Below are positions 36,343 through 44,425 of a stretch of DNA of 64,000 nt, one piece after another. Every line of letters begins with the position of its first letter. Within the stretch, counting starts at the first letter, position 1. This stretch comes from Haliscomenobacter sp. (GTDB lineage Bacteria > Bacteroidota > Bacteroidia > Chitinophagales > Saprospiraceae). Where the stretch lies: the NCBI GenBank assembly GCA_016713275.1, contig JADJPL010000005.1:1-64000 (forward strand), in the 5' to 3' direction. The notes under the pieces are model-generated. The model ran no database searches. It was given only the letters and a program-made list of their open reading frames with translations, and had not been told where the DNA came from. A program made the position numbers and the translations under genes.

Positions 36343-37426
36343 CCGTTCCTCCTCCCGGTGCATCAAAAACGCCTTCAGAAATCCGTCCAGATCGCCATCC
36401 AGTACCGCGTCCGTCTGACTGGTTTGGTAACCGGTGCGGTGGTCTTTAACGCGGCGGTCGTCCAAAACGTAGCTTCGGATCTGGGAGCCCCATTCGTTCT
36501 TCATTTTGGAGGACTCGACCTTTTCGCGCTCAGCGCGTTGCCTTTCCAGCTCTCTTTCGAACAAGCGGGATTTGAGCATTTGGATCGCTTTGTCGCGGTT
36601 TTGGTGCTGGGAGCGCTCTTGCTGGCATTCGACGACGATACCGGAGGGAAGGTGCCGCGCCCGGACAGCCGATTCGGTTTTGTTCACGTGCTGCCCTCCC
36701 GCGCCGCTGGCCCGGAAGGTGTCCCACTCCAGATCGGCTGGATTAACCTCGATTTCAATGCGCTCGTCAATGCTTGGATGAACAAAAACGGAAGCGAACG
36801 ATGTCATTCGTTTGCCCTGCGAATTGTACGGACTTACCCGCACCAAGCGGTGGACGCCGTTTTCGCCTTTTAGCATCCCGTAGGCGAAGTCGCCTTCGAC
36901 CTCGATTTCTGCACTTTTGATGCCGGCTACGTCGCCGTCCTGCCGGTTAATCTCGGATACTTTGAAGCCATTGCGGTCGGCCCACATCATATACATCCGA
37001 AGGAGCATTTCCGCCCAATCGCAGGCTTCGGTCCCTCCGGCCCCGGCGTTGATTTCCAGGGTCACATTTAATTCGTCTTCCGGCTGGTTGAGCGTGGAGT
37101 GGAATTCCAGGTCCTCTATGGCAAGGACGGCTTCCCCAAACTTTTCCTCTACCTCGGTTTCGGAAACCATGCCTTCTTTCTGGAACTCAAAAAAACCCTC
37201 CACATCATCAACATGGCGGGCTACCTCCAGGTATTGGGCCACCCATTTCTTGTGGCTTTTGATCTCTTTGAGCATGGATTCCGCGCGCTGCGGGTCGTTC
37301 CAAAACCCGGGATCCAGGGACAGTTGTTCTTTCTCTTCGATTTCGATCAAACGGCGATCGACGTCAAAGATACCTCCCTAACGAACCCAGGCGCTCCCGC
37401 AAGTCTTTCAACTGCTCTATGGTCAT
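36340..37426 (-). CDS. prfB: Peptide chain release factor 2 with programmed +1 frameshift
   Basis: Release factor for UGA and UAA, about 361 residues. ATG 37424-37426 opens a 20-codon leader ending CTT TGA; the main frame continues +1 as DVDRRLIEIEEKEQ. This is the classic autoregulatory RF2 frameshift, so the shift is real and not an error. The peptidyl-hydrolysis motif GAGGQHVNKTESAVR is present, as is the C-terminal WGSQIRSYVLDDRRVKDHRT. Odd: the stop-codon recognition tripeptide, SPF in RF2, reads SPY here (36826-36834, in LVRVSPYNSQGKRMTSF). It is the only frame interruption in the window that I regard as biological. Confidence 0.96.
37364..37378 (-). promoter_or_regulatory. RF2 recoding site
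   Basis: Minus-strand order: GGG AGG (37378-37373) as internal Shine-Dalgarno, TAT, slippery CTT (37369-37367), UGA (37366-37364), then C. Spacing is the same as in the E. coli prfB site. When RF2 is scarce, ribosomes pause at UGA and slip +1 to make more RF2. Confidence 0.95.
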
Positions 37427-37450
37427 AGTAGCTCAGGTTTTCTTTTTAAA

Positions 37451-37491
37451 TCAGGCGAACGGAAATATGCAAGCATTTTCCGTTCGCCTGA
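37451..37491 (-). terminator. Hairpin terminator after the FKBP gene
   Basis: A 14-bp perfect stem (37452-37465 with 37477-37490), extended by one further pair, lies between the FKBP stop and prfB on the minus strand. The minus-strand side continues into ATTTAAAAAG, a weak T tract. Confidence 0.65.
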
Positions 37492-37527
37492 AAATTTTAT
37501 ACAGAATAAACTCTCCAAGGCCGGGCC

Positions 37528-38361
37528 TTAGTTCATCTTACGCACGCTGTTCAGCTCCACGTAGAACATCAAATCCGCATTCTCGGGAATCGCTGGCGGA
37601 GAGCCGGCAGCGCCGTAGGCGAGCGCGGAAGGGATAAACAACGTTGCTTTAGTGCCCGATTTGAGCAACATGAGGCCTTCGTCCCAGCCTGGGATGACCG
37701 CGCCCATACCCACGGGGAATTGGAACTCCGCTCCTCTGGAAAAGGAGTTGTCAAACATCGTACCATCCATCAACGCGCCATAGTAGTTAACGAACACCAT
37801 GTCGCTGCTGTCGGCCATGGGACCTTTTCCTTCTTCGTGGATGACGTATTTCAGTCCGGATGCCGTGGTCTTGATATTCGCCAGGGAGCCGTTGTTAAAA
37901 GCATCCAGGGTTTTCTTTGCAATGGCTTCCACTTTTGTCACAGCCTCCTCCATTTCTTTCTGGGTCTTTACATCTTTCAATACCAGGTCGTAATAAAGGA
38001 ATTTGGATTTTTCAAAGCCCTGCGGCTTGGGGTCGATCGTATCAAGCGGGGCGATGATGGTCAGGCTGTCGCCTTCCCGCATCAGCATGAGCGCCTCTTC
38101 GATCGGAGAAAGCGGGCGGCCAAGGTTGGTGGTATCCGGGATCACCACCATAGGCATATTCGGGTCAGAATAGCTGCTTACCACCACGCTGTCGTCGTTG
38201 CGCATCTGGAAGTGGAAATAAGCCATAGCATTGGGCTCGGCTGCTTGTCCTTTAGAACTGGTATGCATGATGTAGTCGTATCAGCTGGAAAGTTTCTTTT
38301 TCTCCTTCTTGCAGCCTGCAAATAAGGCCATAAGGAGTAACAAAGCGAGGGAAATTCTCAT
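37528..38361 (-). CDS. FKBP-type peptidyl-prolyl isomerase lipoprotein with in-frame TGA
   Basis: Envelope PPIase. From ATG 38359-38361 a lipoprotein signal (LLLLMALFAGC) leads into a Lys-rich linker, then codon 27 is TGA (38281-38283), after which the same frame continues YDYIMHTSSKGQAAEPN, a normal FKBP N-terminal extension. The C-terminal FKBP domain is intact: VFVNYYGALMDGTMFDNS, FPVGMGAVIPGWDEGLMLL, LFIPSALAYGAAG. No indel is needed; the expected residue is probably Gly (GGA). Either a nonsense mutation, a base error, or translation restarts at the internal ATG 38268, which would give a protein without its export signal. Confidence 0.85.
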
Positions 38362-38397
38362 AATTTTGAAATTAAAAAAATAAATAGGTTTTAAAAG

Positions 38398-39405
38398 TTA
38401 TTCTGCTGACAGTTTTTCCTTGTAAAGCGGCAAAAGTTCTTTGAACTTTCGCACGGTAGGCCGTAATCCGATAAAGGAAGCGCCTCCGGAGGCGTTGCGG
38501 TGGCCGCCGCCTTTAAAATGCTGGGATGCAATTTCCTGTACGCTGAACTCCCCTTTGGATCGAAGGGAGATTTTCACGATGGTGGGCTGTTCGGTGATAA
38601 ACGCCGCTATTTTTACCCCGGGTATGCGCAGGAGGTAGTTCACGATGCCCTCCGTGTCTCCCCGCTGGATGTCGAATTTAACGTAGTCTTCTTTGGAAAG
38701 CGTGATAATCCCGGTGTGAAATTCTTCCAGGATCTCCATGCGGTGGTACAGGCAATAGCCCAGCAAGCGGAGGTGTTTTTCGGAAAGGTTGTTGTTGATG
38801 AGATCCTGGAGGACCACGTCGTTGATCCCCAGTTCCAGCAAATTGGCCACAACCCGGAATAATTTGGCCGAGGTTCCGTACTTAAAAGAACCCGTATCGG
38901 TGATGATACCGGTGTAAATACAATCCGCAACACGCACATCGAGGAATTGCTGCCATCCCAATAAGTGGATAAAATCATAGACCAACTCGCTGGTCGAACT
39001 TGCCGTAATATCGGAAAGCACATAATCGGCAAAAGGCTCCGGATCCAGGTGATGGTCGATCAGCACTTTGGGAATGTTCAGCCCGTAAACGATCTCCCCA
39101 ACTTTGTCGACCCGGTCCAGGGCGTTGAAATCAAGGCAAATGACCAGATTCGCTTTCTCCAGCACGGATTTAATGCCATCCGGGTACTCGTCGTATACCA
39201 GCATCTGTTCAATTCCCGGCATCCAGGAAAGAAAATCAGGGTACTCCGAGGGAGTAATCATTTTGACGACATGCCCGAGGTGCTGAAGAAAGTGAAACAT
39301 GGCCAGAGAAGATCCAATAGCGTCTCCGTCCGGATTTCGGTGCGTAATCAGGGCGATGTCTTTCGGAATTGAAAGCAGGGATTTTAGCTCAGTGATGTGT
39401 TCCAT
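38398..39405 (-). CDS. nrnA: NrnA-like DHH phosphoesterase (nanoRNase/pAp phosphatase)
   Basis: About 335 residues, DHH-DHHA1 architecture. Mn-binding motifs: THRNPDGDAIGSSLA, CLDFNALDR, LIDHHLDPEP, and the C-terminal GGGHRNASGGASF. Degrades 2-5-nt RNAs and dephosphorylates pAp. Start ATG 39403-39405 (MEHITELKSLL) is chosen over a longer in-frame version that reaches into the ndk promoter region. Frame intact; divergent from ndk. Confidence 0.92.
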   Translation of the reverse strand: MEHITELKSLLSIPKDIALITHRNPDGDAIGSSLAMFHFLQHLGHVVKMITPSEYPDFLSWMPGIEQMLVYDEYPDGIKSVLEKANLVICLDFNALDRVDKVGEIVYGLNIPKVLIDHHLDPEPFADYVLSDITASSTSELVYDFIHLLGWQQFLDVRVADCIYTGIITDTGSFKYGTSAKLFRVVANLLELGINDVVLQDLINNNLSEKHLRLLGYCLYHRMEILEEFHTGIITLSKEDYVKFDIQRGDTEGIVNYLLRIPGVKIAAFITEQPTIVKISLRSKGEFSVQEIASQHFKGGGHRNASGGASFIGLRPTVRKFKELLPLYKEKLSAE

Positions 39406-39498
39406 TTCCCGGTCGATAACAGATTGCGAAGGTCGGCAAAAATATTGGATTAAACCAAAAATAACGAAGGGGGTTTGAGGAGATTGCGGCAATTTGGT

Positions 39499-39506
39499 TA
39501 CTTTTG
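39499..39506 (+). promoter_or_regulatory. ndk promoter -7 box
   Basis: TACTTTTG fits TAnnTTTG, 31 bp before the ndk ATG. A TTTG at 39474-39477 lies 21 bp upstream and can serve as -33 element. Confidence 0.65.
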
Positions 39507-39536
39507 CGCTGCTTTTTAACCACAAATCCCAAGCAA

Positions 39537-39957
39537 ATGGCTGGAAACGTTACGTTTACTATGATCAAGCCCGATGCCGTCCGCGGCGGGCATATTGGCG
39601 CTATCCTGGCGAAAATCAATGAAGCCGGGTTCCGAATCGTTGCTATGAAGTATACCAAGCTCTCCGAAGAGAAAGCGGGCGAGTTTTATGCGGTCCACCG
39701 CGAACGCCCCTTTACGGCGAATTGGTTTCCTTCATGTCTTCCGGTCCTATCGTCGCTGCAGCGCTTGAAAAAGACAACGCCGTAGAAGATTTTCGGAAAT
39801 TAATCGGAGCGACCGACCCGTCCAAGGCAGAGCCCGGCACTATCCGCGCGCTTTTGCTAAAAGCATTGGGGAGAACGCCGTTCACGGTTCCGATTCCGAC
39901 GAAAATGCAGCGATTGAAATCGCGTTCCACTTCGCAGGCACGGAGATCTTTCGGTAA
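39537..39957 (+). CDS. ndk: Nucleoside diphosphate kinase, two frameshifts
   Basis: Transfers gamma-phosphate between nucleoside triphosphates and diphosphates via a phospho-histidine. N-terminal NVTFTMIKPDAVRGGHIG and the region around the active His (ENAVHGSDSDENA) are both present, but in different frames. Two T losses split it: near 39711-39713 (restoring ERPFYGELVSFMSSGP) and at 39852-39855 (restoring LFAKSIGENAVHGSDS). About 140 residues corrected, the family length; stop TAA 39955-39957. A strong terminator follows. Both breaks are in T runs. Confidence 0.93.
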
Positions 39958-39984
39958 TCCCGCCGGGCTGTTCACACGAAAAAA

Positions 39985-40023
39985 GACCAATTCGATGAAA
40001 ACCATCGAATTGGTCTTTTTTTA
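39985..40023 (+). terminator. Intrinsic terminator after ndk
   Basis: Perfect 13-bp stem (39985-39997 with 40003-40015), 5-nt loop, then eight T. The preceding four A also allow it to stop the convergent gene. Confidence 0.92.
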
Positions 40024-40053
40024 TTTAGCGCTCCAGAGCAGCGCCTGCTCCAG

Positions 40054-40698
40054 TTACTTATTCCATTCCTGTACTTGACCGATCATATCCTGGATGGAAG
40101 CCCGAACACGGTAGTCCAGGTCGAATTGCCGGAACCGGATGATGCCATCGCGACCGATAATGTACGTAGCTGGTACCGGCAAATTGGCTTCTTCCTGTCC
40201 GTTGTTGGATGCTATATCATCGCCCAAACCAAGTTTGATGCGGTTCTGGTACCCTTTCGTTACCCGGAATTTCACGCCATACGCGTCCATCACCTGTTCA
40301 TCCCGGTCGGACATGACTTTCAATCCCACTTTGGTTTTTGCCAGGGTATTCTGGATATTGTCGTTGGTCTCTGGAGTAATAGCCAGGACCTGGCCTCCTG
40401 CGCTCATGATCAAGTGAAGAGAGTCCTGGAAGCGGCCTAAATACCGGTTGCACACGGGGCACCAGTCGCCCCTGTAAAAAATGAGAACGACCGGCCCTTC
40501 ATTTAACAGGGAACTCAGGGAAAATTTTTGGCCGTACTGGTCCTGGCCTTCGAAATCCGGCGCTTTCTGCCCTACTTCCAACCCTTTGGGAACCGCAAAC
40601 GAGGTATCGATCCCAAGTTTGGTCAAATCCTGGGCCTGTAAAGGGGAAATGCCCCCTAGAAGGAGCGCCATGCAGGCGCTAAAAAGAAAGGACTTCAT
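40054..40698 (-). CDS. Exported peroxiredoxin-like (AhpC/TSA) protein
   Basis: About 214 residues. A signal peptide (FLFSACMALLLGGISPLQAQ) is followed by a thioredoxin-fold domain with APDFEGQDQYGQ and the active site YRGDWCPVCNRYL; the CxxC form is typical of the peroxiredoxin-like/TlpA border group. C-terminal PATYIIGRDGIIRFRQFD is conserved. Probably reduces peroxides or thiols in the periplasm. Start ATG 40696-40698 is chosen because the signal peptide begins there. Confidence 0.85.
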   Translation of the reverse strand: MKSFLFSACMALLLGGISPLQAQDLTKLGIDTSFAVPKGLEVGQKAPDFEGQDQYGQKFSLSSLLNEGPVVLIFYRGDWCPVCNRYLGRFQDSLHLIMSAGGQVLAITPETNDNIQNTLAKTKVGLKVMSDRDEQVMDAYGVKFRVTKGYQNRIKLGLGDDIASNNGQEEANLPVPATYIIGRDGIIRFRQFDLDYRVRASIQDMIGQVQEWNK

Positions 40699-40792
40699 CG
40701 CGTATTCCATTTTATGATCAAAGATAATCCCGAATTCGCCTGCATGGCGGATTTTCCAGTCCAAGTGTCCGGATAAAGACCCCCTTATGCCG

Positions 40793-43180
40793 TTATTGGA
40801 TTTCTACGAGGGTGACGCCGTCGCCGCCAAGTTCGGGTTCTGGATGGGTAACGGCCATAGGCAAGTTGTATTCCTTCAGTTTCATGCGAACTGCTTTTCG
40901 AAGCACGCCATTTCCTTTGCCGTGTACGATGCGCAGGTTATTGGCGCTGGAAAGCAACGCGTGATCTACGAATTCTTCCACGATTTTGAGCGCTTCTTCC
41001 AGCCGCATGCCCCGAATATCGAGTTTGGATTGGAACCCGGCGCTTTTCTGGATCATGTCGGTTTGAATGCTTTTTCCCTGCTGGACGCTCAAGGGCTCAT
41101 TGGCCGGTTGAAGGTCGCGGGTAGGAATGGTCATCCGCATCTGCCCCACCAATACGACGGCCTTGTCTTTTTTGAGCGCTTCGACTTTCCCAATAGCGCC
41201 TCCCTGGATCAGTTTAACATGATCACCAGCTTTGATATCCAGTTCCTTGCGTTTCTTTTCCGGAACCAGATAGACTTCCTCTTTCAGTTCTACGACCTGA
41301 TGCTGGAGCTGCTGCCGCTCTTCTTTTTTAAGGGCGGCCAGTTCTTTGGCTTTTTCCAGGTTGCCGGCTTCCCGCAATTCCCGGATCAATTTTTCGAAGG
41401 CTTGATTGTCGCGGGAGACTTGCTGCAAAGCGAGTTCCTTGGCCTCGAGTTTCTGCTTTTTTCTCCGGAATTCCATATCCCGGTGCATTTGCTCGTAAGA
41501 TTTCATCAGGCGCTCCAGCTTTTCCTCCCGATCCTTCATCTGAGCCAGTTGCTCTTCCAACTCCTGTTTCTCTTTCTGAAGGTCGATAAGCAGCTGATCG
41601 ACGGCGGTTTCGCTTTTGCCGCTTCGATGCCGGGCGTATTCGAGGATTTTTGGATCCAACCCGTTTTTAATCGCAATTTCAAACGCATAGGAGCTCCCAG
41701 GCCTGCCCACTTTTAGTTCATAAGTAGGTAGCAGGTGGTCCTTGTCGAAATGCATGGCGCCATTCAGGATGCCTTTCGATTTGAACGCAAAAATCTTCAG
41801 ATTGGAATAATGGGTCGTAACGACTCCGAATACTTTTTTGAAGTTGAGTTCCCTGAGGACGGACTCCGCAATCGCTCCACCCATCTGGGGGTCTGTTCCA
41901 GAGCCAAATTCATCGATCAGGATCAGCGTACGTTCATTCGCCTCCTCGACAAACCGGCGCATGTTGTTGAGGTGGGAGCTATAGGTACTCAGGTCGTCTT
42001 CAATCGATTGCTGGTCGCCGATGTCGGCAAAAATGTTGGAAAAAATGCCAAAAACCGAGCGTTCGTCTACAGGGACCAGCAAACCGGATTGGGCCATGAG
42101 CTGAAACAAGCCGACCGATTTCATGGTGATGGATTTCCCCCCTGCATTGGGCCCCGAGAGCACCAGAATGCGGTTTCCATACTCCATTTTCAAGGTGAAC
42201 GGCACGGTAGCCTTCCCTAATGGGCTGTTGCGAAGGAACAACAGCGGGTGGCGGCCATCCAGAATTTGAACTGCAGGCATTTGCTGCATTTGAGGCTGAC
42301 CAGCTTTCATCATTAGGCCTACCCGGCCTTTCGCCTGGAGCACGTCGAAATATACCAGCAGTTCCTGGTACTTCCGAATCTGGGGGACGTAGGGCCGCAG
42401 TAAGGCGCTCAGGGCTTTCAGGATACGAAAGACCTCCCTGCGCTCCTCCTGCTCCAGATCAAAAAGATCGTTGTTGATGGGGATAATCGCTTCCGGTTCA
42501 ATAAACGCGGTACGCCCGGTAGCCGATTCGTCGTGGATGATTCCGCGTACTTTTCGCTTATGCTCGGCAGGCACGCTTAATACCCTTCGTCCATTGCGGA
42601 AGCTCTCGATGTTTTCGGTCAGCCAGCCTTTGGTACGGTAGTTCTGGATCACTTCCCGGAAGACTTTGTCCAACTCCCGCAGTTTTCCCTGCATCGCTTT
42701 GCGGATGCGCTCGAGCTCAGGCGAGGCATTGGCTCGGATATTTCCTTCAGGATCAATGACGCGATCGATCTCCAGGATCAGGGTTTTGTCGAAATGAATC
42801 TGCCGGACAATGTCGTACATCGCCGGGTACACCTCGCGCCGGGTATCGGTAAAGAAATCATAAATTCCGGCTACTGCGACCAGGGACACGTTCAGTCGCC
42901 GAAGGCCGTCTTCCGGCAGCACGTAGTCCTGAATTTCCAGCAATTGCAGGTCTTCCTGCAGATCTGCGTACGCCGGGATGTGCATCCGGTCGTTGTACTC
43001 GATCGCCCGCCGCATTTCGCGGGTTTCCTTGAGTTTGGTTTCGATCCGCTCCAAATTGGCGCCGGGTTTGATTTGCAAAGCGGCTGCTTTGCCCAATTCA
43101 CCCTGGCATTCCTGTTCGATAAGCAGGAGCACTTTATCGAATTCGAGGCGTTGAAAAAGATCCTTTGGCTCTAATCGCAT
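40793..43180 (-). CDS. mutS2: MutS2 endonuclease
   Basis: 795 residues, frame intact. MutS-type ATPase core with Walker A (GPNAGGKSITMKSVG, about residue 345) and Walker B (RTLILIDEFGSGTDP), a long Lys/Glu-rich coiled coil, a KOW-like segment (AGDHVKLIQGGAIGKVEAL) and a C-terminal Smr domain from about residue 715 (LDIRGMRLEEALKIVEEF ... HGKGNGVLRK). Family members act on branched DNA and limit recombination; in Bacillus, MutS2 also acts on collided ribosomes. It lacks the mismatch-recognition domain of MutS1, as expected. Confidence 0.96.
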   Translation of the reverse strand: MRLEPKDLFQRLEFDKVLLLIEQECQGELGKAAALQIKPGANLERIETKLKETREMRRAIEYNDRMHIPAYADLQEDLQLLEIQDYVLPEDGLRRLNVSLVAVAGIYDFFTDTRREVYPAMYDIVRQIHFDKTLILEIDRVIDPEGNIRANASPELERIRKAMQGKLRELDKVFREVIQNYRTKGWLTENIESFRNGRRVLSVPAEHKRKVRGIIHDESATGRTAFIEPEAIIPINNDLFDLEQEERREVFRILKALSALLRPYVPQIRKYQELLVYFDVLQAKGRVGLMMKAGQPQMQQMPAVQILDGRHPLLFLRNSPLGKATVPFTLKMEYGNRILVLSGPNAGGKSITMKSVGLFQLMAQSGLLVPVDERSVFGIFSNIFADIGDQQSIEDDLSTYSSHLNNMRRFVEEANERTLILIDEFGSGTDPQMGGAIAESVLRELNFKKVFGVVTTHYSNLKIFAFKSKGILNGAMHFDKDHLLPTYELKVGRPGSSYAFEIAIKNGLDPKILEYARHRSGKSETAVDQLLIDLQKEKQELEEQLAQMKDREEKLERLMKSYEQMHRDMEFRRKKQKLEAKELALQQVSRDNQAFEKLIRELREAGNLEKAKELAALKKEERQQLQHQVVELKEEVYLVPEKKRKELDIKAGDHVKLIQGGAIGKVEALKKDKAVVLVGQMRMTIPTRDLQPANEPLSVQQGKSIQTDMIQKSAGFQSKLDIRGMRLEEALKIVEEFVDHALLSSANNLRIVHGKGNGVLRKAVRMKLKEYNLPMAVTHPEPELGGDGVTLVEIQ

Positions 43181-43340
43181 GGTCGTTCGTTGTCGGGACT
43201 ATCCGAAAGCAAATTTAAGGATAAGAACACGAAAAAATCCCGGAGGTTCCATTTTGCGTTTTTTCTTCCTGAAATTCCGGATTAAAAAAGGGGATTTGGT
43301 AGTTTCGCCCCGATACTCAAACCAACAAAACCGGATACGC

Positions 43341-44419
43341 GTGGCAGGAAGCATTTTTGGAGCAGCATTTCGGGTTTCCACCTTTGGGGAATCGCACGGG
43401 AGCGCGGTGGGCGTAGTCATCGACGGCTGCCCGGCAGGATTGCCCATCGATGAAGCATTTGTTCAGCAAGAGCTGAACCGGCGCCGGCCGGGGCAATCCG
43501 CTATTGTTACCCAACGAAAGGAAGAAGATCGGGTGGAGTTTCTCTCCGGTATTTTTGAGGGGAAATCCACAGGAACTCCAATAGCTATGATCATATTCAA
43601 TGCCGATGCGCGGTCGAAGGATTATGGCCACATAGCCGATAAGTACCGGCCCTCCCATGCTGATTTTACCTACAAGGAAAAGTACGGTCTGCGCGATTAT
43701 CGCGGAGGGGAAGATCCTCCGCGAGGGAAACCGCAGCCCGCGTAGCCGCAGGGGCCATAGCCAAGCTCCTGCTGGCGACCCAGCACATCAGCTGCCATGC
43801 CTATGTAAGCCAGGTAGGCGGTCTCGTCCTTGGCAAGCCTTATCAAGAACTGGACCTTCGGCTGACCGAGAGCAACGAGGTCCGCTGCCCGGACCCGGAA
43901 ATGGCGGCGCAAATGATCCAGCTAATCAAGGACGTCCGCAAAGACGGAGACACGATTGGAGGGATCGTCAGCGGCTTGATTCTGGGCTGCCCTGCAGGTC
44001 TTGGCGAACCGGTATTCGACAAACTGCACGCCGATTTAGGTAAAGCCATGCTTAGTATCAATGCCTGTAAAGGATTCGAATACGGGTCAGGATTTGGAGG
44101 CGTGGACAAGCGCGGGTCTCAGCACAACGATCTGTTTTATAACGACGGGGGGACGATCCGGACCCGGACCAACCATTCGGGAGGCATTCAGGGGGGGATT
44201 TCCAATGGCATGGATATCTATTTTCGCGCCGCTTTTAAGCCGGTGGCCACGATTATTCCCGCGCAGGAATCTGTGAACGAGCTGGGGGAATCTGTTCTGG
44301 TCGAAGGAAGAGGGCGCCATGATCCGTGCGTCCTGCCAAGGGCGGTACCGATCGTCGAAGCCATGTCCGCTTTGGTAATGGCCGATCATTGGCTTAGACA
44401 ACGGATGATCAAATTGTAA
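43341..44419 (+). CDS. aroC: Chorismate synthase, one frameshift
   Basis: Last shikimate-pathway step: EPSP to chorismate, needing reduced FMN. Motifs: FRVSTFGESHGSAVGVVIDG near the start, RPSHADFTYKEKYG, and NDLFYNDGG near the C-terminal third. The best start is GTG 43341, giving VAGSIFGAAFRVSTFGESHG, which aligns with the usual MAGN-like N-terminus. The G run at 43707-43710 is one base short; restored, the frame reads [20 protein letters not shown], the FMN-binding consensus. About 360 residues. Divergent from mutS2. Confidence 0.95.
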
Positions 44420-44425
44420 AAAGCG

